From NCBI RefSeq assembly GCF_963675165.1, contig NC_087381.1:5829378-5893377 (forward strand): DNA of 64,000 nucleotides, given 5' to 3'. This DNA comes from Halichondria panicea (taxonomy: Eukaryota > Porifera > Demospongiae > Suberitida > Halichondriidae). The notes below the pieces were generated by a model, which was not told the DNA's origin, searched no databases, and saw only the letters and a list, made by a program, of their open reading frames with translations. The translations under genes and the position numbers were made by a program. Below are positions 24,225 through 37,422 of this stretch, piece by piece; the first letter of the stretch is position 1; the number at the start of each line of letters is the position of its first letter.

Positions 24225-24385
24225 AAGAGGGGGGCCTAATCTCACAGTGGGGGCCTAGAATGTTAACAGAGTTTGGACCCCCTGGGGGGCCTAAACTGTT
24301 AACATTCTAGGCCCGGGGGCCCAAAATTTTTAAATTCTAGGCCCGGGGGGGCCTAAACATGGGGGGGCCCAAAATTGTCGGTGTA
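24225..24385. repeat. G/C-run arm (right) of a large inverted repeat
   Basis: Contains GGGGGCCTAGAATGTTAACA, GGACCCCCTGGGGGGCCTAA and further GGCCCGGGGG runs. It is the imperfect inverse of 20130-20215, with extra internal copies. Similar G-runs recur at 24955-25045 and 25990-26055. Confidence 0.5.
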
Positions 24386-25485
24386 GAAGCAATATCCCTT
24401 TCCCGGTCAGCCGCACACAATCTGGAACCTGGAACAGTTCATCACTTTAGTTTGCATCTGAGCCCAACCCACCAAAATTAATTAGCTTGATGTTATCGCC
24501 GCCCCCAATGAAGTAGCTATGGCTTGTAGAGATGGGCGTGGGTCAATGGTTGTGCACAAACTAACCATCGATTTTATGCCTTGCTGCTGCCTCGATGGAA
24601 GTATTTGTGGCCTTTAAAAGCTGCACTCTGGTCAACTAAGCTGCTTAGCAAGCATGTAGACTATTGTAGAGCTTGTGTCCACTTGTGAAGTGCCTGTGTA
24701 CACAAATGGCTTGCTGCTTCCTCTTTGAAAATATTCTATGGCTACCAAGATAGTCCAGAGGGTCTACCAATGGATACTACTCAGTCCTACATGCTGTATA
24801 GCTTGTTGTGTCCTAATTGAACAGCTCAGCAGAACTTCAAAGGATAATGGGTTCATGACACTATCCAATCTGCCACAGAATCCAATATCATGCAACATTC
24901 ACAAGTTGATAACACGCTCCCTCCCAGATTGTTGTTGTCAACAGTAAAGGGATATGGCCCCCCCTTATTTTGGGGTGTAAGGGGGGGGGCCCCATTGCAC
25001 TAGCGGTTACGCCCCCCTTAGTGATTATAGGGCCCCCTCTAGAGAAGTCTATTCTGAGCAGTGGAGTCAAGCCAGCACAACAGTAATAGGAGGTTGAGTT
25101 GAGAATCAATGGCTATAATGTTTATGTAGATCTAAACTCCAATACAGAATATATTACTAGCCTATAATCTGTGCTGCTTGGTCACTGACGATAACAGTAT
25201 AAGGCAGCCATAATTATGTGTAAACTAAGGCCTGCGTTACAGTGTGGCAGCACATAGCCATTGTATACACAGCACATGCATGCATGCATTCATATAGGCT
25301 GAGCATATACTACTGAGAATACAAGCAGCAGCCGCAGCCCATGCACTTTGTTATCAAGAACTTTTCCTGGTGAAGTTGAGAATAAACTGCAAATCAAAGA
25401 GCAAGAAATTGTGGAGGATGCATGGTAGTCAGCCATGCACCTGTGGACACACTTGTTCTTTTTTCCATGTGTGTTTTATTACCTC

Positions 25486-25685
25486 NNNNNNNNNNNNNNN
25501 NNNNNNNNNNNNNNNNNNNNNNNNNNNNNNNNNNNNNNNNNNNNNNNNNNNNNNNNNNNNNNNNNNNNNNNNNNNNNNNNNNNNNNNNNNNNNNNNNNNN
25601 NNNNNNNNNNNNNNNNNNNNNNNNNNNNNNNNNNNNNNNNNNNNNNNNNNNNNNNNNNNNNNNNNNNNNNNNNNNNNNNNNNNNN
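25486..25685. other. assembly gap (200 N)
   Basis: Exactly 200 Ns. Any open reading frame drawn across it is artificial. The flanking sequence 24400-25485 and 25686-26050 shows only G-rich runs and no gene. Confidence 0.99.
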
Positions 25686-26054
25686 GGAACAGTAATTTAT
25701 TCCGTAACTGATAACAGGGGCATAAAATAACAACTTTCTCGAGTTCAGTTAAAGTATTGAGGATAGATCTACATCTTCCTGCTCCTGCTCTGCTATAGTT
25801 AGCCTAACAATAGCACCTGCAAGTCATGGTGTTATCAAACTCTGCACTTAATAGTCAGCAAGAGAGCTTGGACATAATTATGAGTAAGTACTGTGCAAGA
25901 TCTAGTCAGCAAGGGACATCTAGATTTACTTAGAGCATGAGGCTGAGGCTACAAGCATATAGATACCATCTACACTGCAAGTTATAAGTGCATGGGGGCC
26001 CCATATCGCTGGAGGGGCCTCAAAGCGCTAGTGAAATAGGGCCGTGGGGGGCCA

Positions 26055-26293
26055 TCATAGTCCAATTTCCACTGGACTTGTGCTTGTAGTGACTCCAGCA
26101 ATTCTTGTAATGACTCGTAAGGGCTGTTCCACCTTCCCCTCCAACTGCTGTATCCTCGTGTTGTTTCCACCGCTAACCAGAGGACTGTAAATGATGACTG
26201 CTACAAAACACAAAATTAGAGCAATGGCCAGAAATACAGCAATCAGTGCAATCATAACACATTTCCCCCTCTTGTTGGTTTTAGTGGAATTGA
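26055..26293 (-). CDS. possible exon of a small membrane protein
   Basis: Minus strand: a good acceptor (ACATCTATAG) at 26294 opens a frame with a basic stretch (TNKRGKC), then a strongly hydrophobic helix of ~23 residues (IALIAVFLAIALILCFVAVI), then NNTRIQQLEGKVE with coiled-coil character, and a stop at 26055. The basic-then-hydrophobic order suggests a type II membrane protein with a short cytoplasmic head. No partner exon was found. The nearby type II ORF at 63.1-63.4 kb has a similar layout but no clear homology. The function is unrecognised and it may be a relic. Confidence 0.35.
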
Positions 26294-26299
26294 CTATAG

Positions 26300-27470
26300 A
26301 TGTAATTTGTCCTCAATGCGATTAGGACGAATGGTTGTCATGCATGTATTAAGAGGGTTCTTCCTGCATTTCAAGTTGTTTGTACAGCTCTTCTTGGCTG
26401 TATTTTAACAGGGCAACTTGTTTTTGAAGCAGGTTGACAACTCATCTTCTCAACTATAATTGGCCGTGAGTCACACCACATATTTATAAAGCCCTTTTCA
26501 TTGCAATTGTTATTGTACATGATGACATAAAAAGAATAGTTACAGTAGGTAAACAGATACTGTAACAGTACTGACTTGTTATTTTACTATAGATCAAAAG
26601 TTGTGGTTGTGAGAAACCGTTTAAAGCTTGCATTTTCAATGTTAAGTTTTATAATAGAACTTTAACAATAATTATTAAGCAAACATAGCTAAGTGTATTA
26701 TAATTATAGAGAGTGAAATAATACACACCATGAGATGAGGGGCATTATTGGTAGCAGCTATACTAGTTGTAATTATGACCTCATGTGATGTCATGCTGCA
26801 TATTTTCCTACCAGTTTCGTTAATCACACACACATGCGCACAAGCAAGCGAGAAACCATGGTAACAAATAATTGTACTATTACGTAGTGTTGCTCAAACT
26901 ACTATCACTTTAATTATAACACTCTGAAGAATGTATATGTATCAAGTCCCTAGTTGATTATCTACATAACAATTATATAAAGGTGATAAAATCCTTATCT
27001 GTATGAACTCAGGCACATCCCCAGCACATGACATTGGAGGGATCGGCTATTTTGACACTAGAGTAAAGGGGCTATCGTTGAAATGGGTACATGTGCTTGC
27101 ATGATCCACAAATACTTCGCAGGTGCGTTTAGAACACAATCTGCTTGGTGCTTTCCGTCCCGATATCTGTCATTCAACGTTTAGATCAGTTGTTGGTCAT
27201 GCATGTGCAGTTATTTAGTGTGTTGTCTTTAAATGCGTTCTACGATACAGATGAATACCATCTCGGTATAGCGTTGAGAATTTGCTTAGGTCAACACCAA
27301 TCAATTTAAAGGGAGAGCCAGAAACATTCTCTCTGCCCACTTCCAGACTCACCAAATGGACGCTAAACACATTCTGTGCACTGGTGTCCTAGGATACCAC
27401 CAACTTTTTGTATGTGGCTATAGTCTCGACGTCTGACCATGCAAACGGATTATAATGGATAACAAGCTAG
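26300..27470. other. intergenic DNA, no gene seen
   Basis: AT-rich sequence with several ATAATTAT palindromes. No ORF of note, no clear repeat boundary and no RNA gene recognised. The conserved 3' flank of copy 3 starts at about 27478. Confidence 0.6.
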
Positions 27471-27681
27471 AATTGTTTAGGTAAAGATCAAAATGCAGCA
27501 ACAAGAGTATAAACAGATTTATAACACAATAACGTCAAGTTCAAATCAGTACAAGAGTCCTACAACAGTTTAACAGTTCCCAGCACTCATAGATCACTGG
27601 GTCTGCATGTAAAGAAAGTATACTAGTGTCTCAAGCAGTACAGGAATTCCGGGTATTTATATGGAGCTGGAAATTAACGAG

Positions 27682-30600
27682 CTAGCAACAATTAAGCTTG
27701 CATTTTGGAAGGAATACAGTCACTGCATGTGCAGTATAGATACTAATTACCTTATCTTTCAAGTACTGACAGATCTTGATAGCAATTTCTTCCTTCTTCA
27801 GATCCAATAAGATACTAATCAGTACTCTGAAGGTTGCTTCGCTGGGTTTGTGACCCCTCCAGATTGACAAACAGTTTATCACTGCCACTGGATTGCTTCT
27901 ACTTAAATAATTCTCTCGCCTCACGTCACCTTGTTCACTGTCAGTCAACTTCAGTGGGTTGAGGTAGAGCTCCACATCATCAAAGTGCATAGCTACTGGA
28001 GCAAGGTCGTCTTGTTCAATCTCTCGATCCAACTGCTCATCAGTGACTCCACGCTTGACCATCAACTCATGGAAGCTGGTAGTTCCTTGATCCTATACAC
28101 ATGAATGTAAATAACATGTTCATACTAGCTGAACAACCAATGGACAGGTATGAGGTAAACTGTACAACTGTACTTATTATTATAATACATTAAGCTATAG
28201 TCTGAAGCACTCATTAAGGTACGTGGGGCCAAAGGGGACAACACACCATTCGCTCATCACCACTGATACTAAACACAGAGGGATCAATATCATCATGAGC
28301 CACACCAGCTAGGTCCTGTGCATGAGGGGAAGAGGGACTATAGTAAAGTAAACACATTATTATAGTTATACTAATATAATTTATTTAGATAAAATGCACT
28401 CACCAGAGGGTTTCTCCCAGTGAAGACGCTGTACTTGTTGAGAGTCTCCCTCAGACAGCTGTAAGTTCCCTCAGTCTCACTCCTCCATGCCTCAAGGGCC
28501 TGGACCACCTCCTGTCTGGGACTGACCGACTGAATGTTGACATTAGAAACTCGATATTGGCTCAGGATTTGTCTATACTTGAGAATGATGTTTGGATCAG
28601 AAATTTGACTAGCAAAATTTGAAACAAAGGCATTTGAAATTTGTGCATCTTTCTCGATATTTTTGTCACTGTGAATACACTGTAGAGTGTTAAGGTCCAA
28701 ACCAGCATACGGCTCAAACTGGAGAAGGCGTTTCAGTGAAAGAGCACGATAAACGGATTTCACAGCTTCTTTTTGAGAGATGACAGCAGCAGCAAGATCT
28801 CTAACTCTAAACAGAGTGAGCTCTGAGGAAGGTTTTAGAGGATGACTGACAACTTCCTGTGGATCGATCAGTGATTCCACTACTACAATATTCGGACAAA
28901 CATCTTTCACCGTTTCGAGGATGTTATTGACTATCTTGGAGCGATGGGCAAGGCCCTCGGGTTTAAGAACTTCAGATCGCATTTTGAGGATGAAAGATTT
29001 TTCGCTACGAAGCTCGAGGTATGCAGTGATCCCATTATCGTTGCACCAGCAGATCCCACTCTTCCATATGGAGCAGAATTTTTGAAGGGCAGGGTTTTTT
29101 GTGTTGGAAGGAGCAAGGCAAAAAGTGAACACTAGCCTCAGAATGAGAATCTGAAAACTCCGTACATCAAAGAATTGGATGTCTTGTACACATTCAATTA
29201 TCCAACCAAAGTGGTAGCTCATGGAAGAGTCTTCCTCCCATACACACTCGGGACTTTCTATCCTGATGAGCCCCGGAAAGAAGAGGTAGCGAGTGTCGTC
29301 TAGGTCTGGCTCCATCTTCTGAATGTACTCTAGAACTTGCTTATCCTTGATCTCTAAGCACAACTCTAAATGTGTCATGAAAGCAATCAACATTTCAATG
29401 TCGTAGCTCTTGAATGCATCAGCAAACTTGGACAAAGGCACCACTCCAGTACTGTAGGCGAGATTGCAGTGCTGGCGGAAGGGCTCAGGAGCAAATACAG
29501 TCCCAATGATATCAGAAAACAATTTTTTGGAATCACACATCAGAAAGGACTTTTCAGGTGATGATTCATTGTAAAGAAACAGCAGAAGCCCCACTTTGCT
29601 TAGCTGGTCACATATATCAATGAGATGAGGGAGGGTGGTCGGAATGAAGGAAAGAATGTCCATCATTTTCTTTGACTCGTGTGTTTGTTCTAGGTCACTG
29701 TGTATATGTCGTTGAACAATTTTCAATGAAACTGCAAGGTTGTCCTTGAAGCTTTTGGCAAGGTAGATGTAAAAGGTGTGAGCATTCAGGCTGATAGCTT
29801 CTGGAGAGCGGAGAATAGCAGAGCTTTTCTGGATCTGTCTTTTCACTATATTCATGTCACCCGATTCAGCAAAGCGGCAATCCATTGGAATGAACCCTGT
29901 GAACGCAAACTTCGGGAATTGCTTGATAACGAAGGCAAAGATACTCTCTTTGGCTCGTGGATCTTCTCCCATTTCCTTCACCTGATCGGCATGGCTACCA
30001 ACTACTATCACGTGTGCTTTGCCTTTCAGATTGGTACACTGGTTTTGGACGAGGGTCAACCAACGATACATGGAATTAATAATCGCCTGCTCACTTTCTA
30101 CCAGCTTAGCACAGAGGATAATGATGGGTGGTGAGGTTTGAATAACATTCTCCAGAATGGCACAGTGGCTCGTGTAAAATTCTTTCTGGCCAGCAAAATC
30201 AAAGTAGATGATTCTCCCAAACTCTTTGGTGTATACTTCGTACGGTATGATCCCCACTGTCCTTGCATCGACACCATCTACGGGTCTTGCCTTCTGGAAT
30301 ATAGACCAAAACTCTTTTGGGCTCAGAATGGACTTCAACAGAGTGCTCTTTCCCACACCATCATCGCCAATGATGAGCACAAACAGAGGAAGGTGTGGGG
30401 GTCGCTCGGAGGAGAGCTTTCCGATGAGCTTGCTGTGTTTCTTGTAGACGTTGGCAGCCTTGGCTCCGTGTTTCAAGAGGAGCTTTATGATCTTAGGGTC
30501 GTTGGACAAATCGAGAGGTGTCTTGCCTTCTTTGTCGGTCACATTTGGATCACTGTGGCATTCTGCCAGTAGGAACTCCACTTTATACTTTTGCTTTACC

Positions 30601-33600
30601 GCTAGTAAGAGGAAACCTATAATACAGAAGTTTAATTACGGTAAATACATTGTGCTAGTTATTAGGTAAATAAAAAGTTACTAGGTAAATACATTGTGCT
30701 AGTTATCCCAAATTGGTAAATTTTACTTTCATATACCAACAGTATAGCGCTGTAACGAGCTACGCTGAACTAGGACTTAGCCTGTATTTATGAGCTAACT
30801 CAACATGACCTCCATTCATAAATGCAAAATTCGATCCAACGAAACTCATTTTTTTAGTGCAAGAAGCTTTTTGTGTTAATATTACTGTATAACATGAAAG
30901 TGTACGCAGATAATTAGGATGGTTAATTTGATTGTGAAAGCAGGCTTGATGGCAGTACCGGGTAATTGCAGAGAATATTTCTTCCAGATGCCCTGCTTAC
31001 ATACAGTAAACTGTGCCTATAAGCAAGTGTCAATTCGATGCAGTAGAACCTCGCTAATCCGGACCCTTTTAATCCGAAACCTCGCAAATCCAAACAAATA
31101 ATTATATAGCAAACTGAAAAAGAAGAGGGCTGCCAGTAGAATAGACTACTGAGCATGCACAATCTAAATTACTTTGCTGAATCAGCAATAATTTAAACTG
31201 CTCAAGACAATGGCCACCGCAAAGAAAACGAAGAGAGAGCTATAACAAACTCATTGTATTGGAGAGAAAGTTGAGATAAAAGACTATTCTAGCTAGCAGC
31301 TTCCTTTCTGACCACAGTAATAATATGATAATATACATGTACAAAAGTGTCTTCGTTAATGATATTCATAATCAATTAATGACATCCGTTAATTCGGAAA
31401 TTTCATGCATTCAGATGGGGTGTCCCGCTCTATTTGGATTAGCAAGGTTCTACTGTACTGCGTTTGAGCTGAACTTCTAGCTGCTCACGATCATAGCTTT
31501 GAATAAGCAAACGATGGGCTTGTTTTCGAAAAAAAACTGCAGAGAACTACATCATATAAACGATTAGAAACAACAGTGTGGTTAATCGTGCAATAATTAA
31601 GGGATTAATAGCACTCATAAAAACAAAGTATATACATAGCAATCGGCTTTGCCTCGTGCAATTAGAAGCCTTGTTGCCATGCATTGCTTGTTCTCGTGCT
31701 ATAAATCCCGTACTGTATTTCTATCCCATAATAATTAATTGCAATCAATTTTATCACAGAATGCAATTAACAAAATTCAGCGCTAAAAGTTTCTTTTTTG
31801 CCAAATAATGGCAACAGATAATTGTACATTCACTCAAAAATTATTATTATAGTGTCTTTGGTCGAGATCCAGGAAGAGGGGCCTCTTAATCTAGCCCAGC
31901 CCTTTTACTGTATTACTACGTATTGTTTTACGATTGAAAACCTTTGGGAATGAGCTGAATCAGAAAAAAATTTGACACACTGCTATCAAAATTTTGCAAT
32001 CTGGCAAAAATCGTCATGTCATACAATTAAGCGACTTGTGTAGATTTTATTTTTGCAAACTATTACGCATGTTTGATGCTCTCAAAACATTGTAGTATTA
32101 CCATGCTCCTAATATCTTACCGTACGTGGCATACAATTGTACAGAACCAAATTTGAAATGAAATAGGATTTACTTTTTGTATCACAGTGATGAGTGATGG
32201 CGAGATACTTGACCACTTTCAAGTATCCACCTTTGTAGGCCAGAGAAAGTGGGGTGTCACCAGCCTTGTTGACTGGCTCTGTGAAAGACCACCATCAACA
32301 ACGTAAAACAGCATTGATAAACACTTACTATTTGGATCAACATGCTTGTTGATGAGAGCCTTGACCATTTCCAGGTTACCACGGGAACACTCAAGGGAGA
32401 GAGGAGTGTCTCCAGCCTCATTCACTGCAACTGTGGATACAAATTATGGACACTAGAAAGAAAGTTAACAGTTTGCAGTACACGCACATTTCGGGTCACA
32501 CTGATGTTCTTGAGCAAGATATTTGATAATCTCCAAATGTCGTTTCTTGTAGGCCAGAGAGAGTGGAGTGTCACCAGCCTTGTTGACTGTACCTGTACAT
32601 ATTTTGTTACACTGATTATTACTCTTGTTACATGAGTAGTAAAAAGGAAACCTTCATTCAAACAAGAATGCTGTATCTTGGTAGAAGAAATAATTATACT
32701 TCCAAAACAGAAAATGTATATGCATTCATCAAGTCATTGGCATGGCACCAGCACATACAATGATGAATGTACACATTATTCATTAATAATACTATCTATA
32801 AGTATAATTATATAGTCTTCAGCTAGTAGCTAAAATTATCAGCAATTGTAGCCTTACTTTTAGGATCACAATGATGCTCGTTCACAAGGTACTTGACTGT
32901 GTCCAAGTGGCCATTAGCACAGGCCAGAGAGAGTGGAGTGTCACCAGCCTTGTTGACTGTATCTGTGGAAGACCATCATCGAACGTTACAACGTAACAGC
33001 ACTGATAAACACTTACTGTTTGGATCAACATGCTTGTTGATGAGAGCCTTAACCATCTCCAGGTCACCATGGGAACACTCAAGGGCGAGGGGAGTGTCTT
33101 CAGTCTCATTCACTGCAACTGTAGATACAAGCAAAATGTAGGCACTATAAAGTTAAAAGCTTGAAGTACACACACATTTTGAGTAACACTGATGTTCTTG
33201 AGCAAGATATTTGATAGTTTCCAAGTGTCTGTTTTTGTAAGCCAGAGAGAGTGGGGTGTTACCAGCTGTACCTGCAAACATGCACCAATAAACAGTATGA
33301 ACCGCAATCATCGAGCGAAATTGATATTAATGAATCACTGGCTGACGCTCAATAACATAATTATAGGCTGAAAGCAGTAGAGCTGATCTAGGAGTGAAAG
33401 GAAAGATTTTTCGTTATTTCACCATTTGGATTGAGGCCCACTGTTTCCACAAGACGCTTGACACAGTCAAGCCAGCCATAGAATGAACTCACTGACAGAG
33501 CACTCTCACCTTCTCCTGCAGTTGGTAATAATTATAGCACATAAAACAGCATGGAGTACTTACATTATACATATATACAGACGTGAATACAAACGGATAG

Positions 33601-34343
33601 CGTTTTCTAATACAAGTTTATTATGGTATTACTAGTAGCTACAAGCAGTAACAAATGTTCACTAATAAGAATGTCAAAACACATGTAGTTATTTGCTGAC
33701 TTTGCTGAATGCACACACTCTCTGCCAACTTGTACTCACCAATGCTCACTAGAGCTTCCACAATATCCTTCCCCTGCATGTCAGTATTCTTGATTTTGGC
33801 TGCCTGGAGAGTAGCTGCTGTGGGATGTTGGCTCTTCTTTATGGTTTCCAGTTGGTCATTGCTCAATCCCAAACAAACACCAAGTTGAAGCCATTGGTCA
33901 AATTCCATCTGACTCAGCTGTTCCAGTGTTGGGTACGAGGATAGATGATCTACATAATAGTTAGACAATATTTAGGAGGTATCGATGAGCCTGATTTATA
34001 GAAGCCAAAAAGACTCGATCCTGCATAGTATGCCGATAGTATACCATGGGGCATTGTCATTGTCCAGTCACAGTTGAGTAGGAACAGTTAAAATGTTGGG
34101 GGGGCGATTTGTATAGGTGGTGCAAAGCACCACCCAAATGGGACTGCCCCCGATGCAGAGGGCCGGAAAGTTTGAGACAGGAAGCCACACCTCCTCATTA
34201 TGACATCATAATTATATGCGGCCTAGCTACCAGGCCGAGTTATAAAAGCGAAAACTCGGCCTGGGATCGAGGCTACCTAGCTACATGCATGCTTATTAGC
34301 TCTGAATAAGAACTAAAGTCCATATATAATAACTCTCAAAATC

Positions 34344-34404
<61 letters not shown>

Positions 34405-36414
34405 AAGTTTGTATTAATAATCATACATTCAAGTTGTATAATAATGCCGTAGCTATACAGCAGAATTGCGTTCAATGTTACAAGAGTATTATCATTCAAA
34501 AAAGCAATCCTTCTTTCATTCTGCTTACAAATTAATGCTTTCTCCAAGTTGTCAATTGGTTAATTAGAACACCTATCCAACTCAGGCATTCAATGTTGGG
34601 GGTGCCAGGCCCCCTTGCTCTGAAGTTGGAGGGGCCACTGGCCCCCTCGCCCCCCTATTCCTACTCCACTGAGTCATACAGTATAAACTCTATCTCTAAA
34701 ACCCTACACAGTAAAAACACAGTAACATAAAACATGAAATGCATCTTTTGAAATTTCATGTAGAAATGACATAAATTTCGGTCATTTTAATACGATGATG
34801 CATCCCATATAACATATGTGTTTTTGCTGTGTAACCCTTGTCTATTAGTCGTACAGTATACATGTAACATAGGATTTCAGGTTGGTTGGCAGAAGTTAAA
34901 AGTTGAAGTGCAGTCAACCATAATTATAACCATTAGGGTGAAGCAAATATATACAAGTCTTATTTTGTAATGAGATGGTCATGGATGGCAACTTTTAACT
35001 TCTGCTAACCAACCTGAAATCCTCTGTAGACAATGACACTGCCTCATTATTCCATCTGTGGTATTGCACTTTACACAAGGCTGTATATATGTGTTGATAG
35101 CCTACAAGTAAACTGCTGCATGGAAGGCAATTATGAACAAGTTTTCTATGGATGTATCACAACATTTTGACGGATCAAGGTAACATTGTGACCAATTATA
35201 TTGCATTATTTGCAAATATGTATAATTATGTTCTAAACACCTTCAGAAAAATGATCGCTAATGATATTCAACAAAAGTGTCACTTATATGACTATAATTA
35301 TGCATGAACGGCATCACAAAAAGCCACTGATCTAGCTGTACTGACCATACAACTCATTACATATACCCACTGACTACTGTGTACAACAGCTGATGACCAA
35401 CTCACTTCTAGGTCCAGGCTGGAACCCCTCCATATAGTCAGCCAAGGCATGGGACCCATTTCCTCTGGCAACATCATTAGCAGTATGTTCCCACTTGTCT
35501 TTGATATCTGCATGGTTGGTTGAACAGGAGCTGAGCATGAACTGACAGTATGTATGTGATTTAGTGTGTGCTAGCACTCACCCAGACAACATTGACCCAA
35601 CATGCAAACGATAATTCTAACATGCACCTATACCGACACAGCTAGACTAATACCCAGGCTCACCTGTGGGACAGTGGTGCTCCAGTAACAGCTTAGCAGT
35701 GGCCTCACTGTTGTTGTAACATGCCCAGTGTAAGGGGGTCCAACCATCATTATCTGTAGCAGCTACAATAGCTCCAAACTTGATGAGTACTTCTGTGCTT
35801 CGGATATTGTTGTTAGTACATGCCCAGTGTAGTGGAGTCTCTCCATACTGCTCTCTAGTGTAGTAGTCACTGTTGTTGGGTGGAGCTCCTCTTTGTAGCA
35901 GCTCAAGCACTTCTTGGTCATGGCCACTCTGACTAGCCCAGTAGAGTTGTTCAGCAAGGTTGTCACTATGGGGATATAAGATGAGTGCAGCATCATTGAT
36001 TAATTAGTGTTTGGATGTGCATGCATGTGTGGCAAAATATACTCTCCATTTTACATGACAAAAAAATTGTTCAAGGATCATCATCACCTAATGTACTGAT
36101 CAAATTACAGGATTCTACCCTACTGCATCGTGGATTCGCCATGTATCAATGCACTCCAGTTTCTTATAAAAGCTAATATAGGGTGGTGGGTAGTGGTGCA
36201 TGGTGCTTGAATAGGTCTGCATCCTGCATGGGTAATATCAATATCATCCAGGTATTGACCACATCCTGCGTGATATTGATATCAGCAGGCAAGCAAGCAC
36301 TGTATTTACAACTCTGACCACAATGAGCAATGTCCATAATTATTAATTAAAACCATGCCAAGTTACCAACTGATATATTTAATAGCTGGTGAAACACTCA
36401 TGAACTTACCTCAT
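27682..36414 (-). CDS. ANK-death-ANK-Roc-COR-death protein, copy 3 (1352 aa)
   Basis: Fourteen exons on the minus strand: 36410-36414 (ATGAG), 35664-35965, 35406-35507, 33701-33949 (death domain), 33423-33515, 33176-33271, 33017-33118, 32858-32962, 32488-32592, 32329-32430, 32174-32278 (six ankyrin cassettes), 28404-30616 (ankyrin, Roc, COR), 28247-28315, 27682-28092; the sum is 4059 nt, all phases consistent. The P-loop reads GDDGVGKST (~539-547), with FDFAGQ and GSHAD intact. The cassettes are of several types: two begin FAVNE and are 102 nt; one (33176-33271) has a 9-nt in-frame deletion. The last exon runs 21 codons past the point where copy 2 stops; a possible donor (AAG/GTAATT) sits there, so the C-terminus is uncertain. 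Intron 33950-35405 holds elements at 34231 and 34871 and a CA microsatellite; intron 30617-32173 holds a pogo-like MITE. The C-terminal death fold is at ~1217-1325. Confidence 0.87.
31041..31455. mobile_element. pogo/Tigger-like MITE in copy 3 intron
   Basis: Terminal inverted repeats CAGTAGAACCTCGCTAATCC (left) and its inverse with one mismatch (right), ~415 bp apart. CAGTA.AACCTC termini with CTAATCCGGA subterminal motifs are typical of pogo/Tigger-like elements. TA follows on the right, but the left flank is TG, probably mutated. No transposase ORF. Confidence 0.65.
34231..34275. mobile_element. 45-bp TAGCCTCG-family remnant with exact 9-bp duplication
   Basis: CAGGCCGAGTTATAAAAGCG followed by AAAACTCGGCCTGGGATCGA and GGCTA, flanked on both sides by CCTAGCTAC (34222-34230, 34276-34284). 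The sequence equals the fused arms of a foldback element such as 16751-17781 with the centre deleted and the left terminus lost. Confidence 0.7.
34346..34402. repeat. (CA)n microsatellite
   Basis: Uninterrupted AC dinucleotide run of about 28 units in the copy 3 intron 33950-35405. Confidence 0.95.
34871..35023. mobile_element. 153-bp hairpin element
   Basis: 35-bp arms, AGGATTTCAGGTTGGTTGGC.. and its inverse ending ..CAACCTGAAATCCT with one or two mismatches, around an ~83-bp loop. In the copy 3 intron. Confidence 0.65.
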
Positions 36415-36600
36415 TTCAGGCAGTGACTTGCTTCCAATGTCTCCGTAATCTCAAGGCTAACCACAGATTTAGTGATGGTAACGACACTCTCAATTAACTT
36501 CTTCTATAGATTCACAAAGTGTGTGTTAACTCAAGGGAAGGATTGGTGAGCTAACTCATATGATAATGCCAACGATAATCATCTCATAAATGCTATAACT
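36415..36600 (-). promoter_or_regulatory. conserved 5' flank / 5' UTR of copy 3
   Basis: Matches the flanks of copies 1 and 2 in order (TTCAGGCAGTGACTTGCTTC, TTAGTGATGGTAAC, ATTCACAAAGTGTGTGTT, GGATTGGTGAG, GCCAACGATAATCAT). Probably promoter and 5' UTR. Confidence 0.5.
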
Positions 36601-36915
36601 ATATAGACTTGCAGTAAATACACTACATTCTTGATAATAATTATGTAGCTAAGTATATCATAAGCGACAGGTGCATATAAGCAGTGCAATAATTAAGAAA
36701 CTGATACATGCAGTAGTCTGATTAACCAGACCCATGCACTTAGATAACTTAAAACTAGACATAATTATTGACAAATAATTGATAATAGTATAAGCAAATT
36801 TTCTTCCACCTGATTCTTGTATAGAGTAGCTTCTCACCAACTAGAACTACACAACACTCAGACTGACAGCTCTAAAACTCATCCAGACAGATAGATCTAG
36901 CAACAATAATATTGG

Positions 36916-37148
36916 TAAGTCAAATCATGCCACCTATAAACATGGTCACGTCAGTACACACCACACAGGAAAGGATGATGCCATATATTTACAATGGGGA
37001 ACCACTGAAACCAACCACCCACATCTAATTAAGAATGACAACGACAATGCATGCACTTGCACCCAATATACTAGCCTCGATGGCATCATCCTTTCCTGTG
37101 TGGTGTGTACTGACGTTTTTTTTTATATAGGTGGCGTGATTTGACTTA
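36916..37148. mobile_element. 233-bp foldback element
   Basis: Arms of ~67 bp: TAAGTCAAATCATGCCACCT.. to ..AAAGGATGATGCCA on the left, and the inverse on the right with a T-run insertion. The loop is ~97 bp. Located upstream of copy 3. No coding sequence. Confidence 0.65.
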
Positions 37149-37422
37149 AACCAATTGTAGAATCGAGGCAAACCCAATACCAGCTCACATTATGATGAGC
37201 TAGGGATGTATCAAGTATATATGCAGCGCCATGCACAAACGGCGCCCCATAACTATAATGACATATAGCCCACATAATGGTTAGCTCTGACTCTGCTTCA
37301 AAGAGACATACAAATTAATAAGTGTATAAAAGTAGCAAAGACGTTAGCAGTTATTCGAATTCAAAAGTGAAGGAATTAAGATTTATCTTCCAAGTTACTC
37401 GTGCTTATATATACACGTTATA

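Noticed and set aside
25370-25733. ORFs crossing the N gap
   Set aside because: They consist mainly of unknown residues; artefacts.
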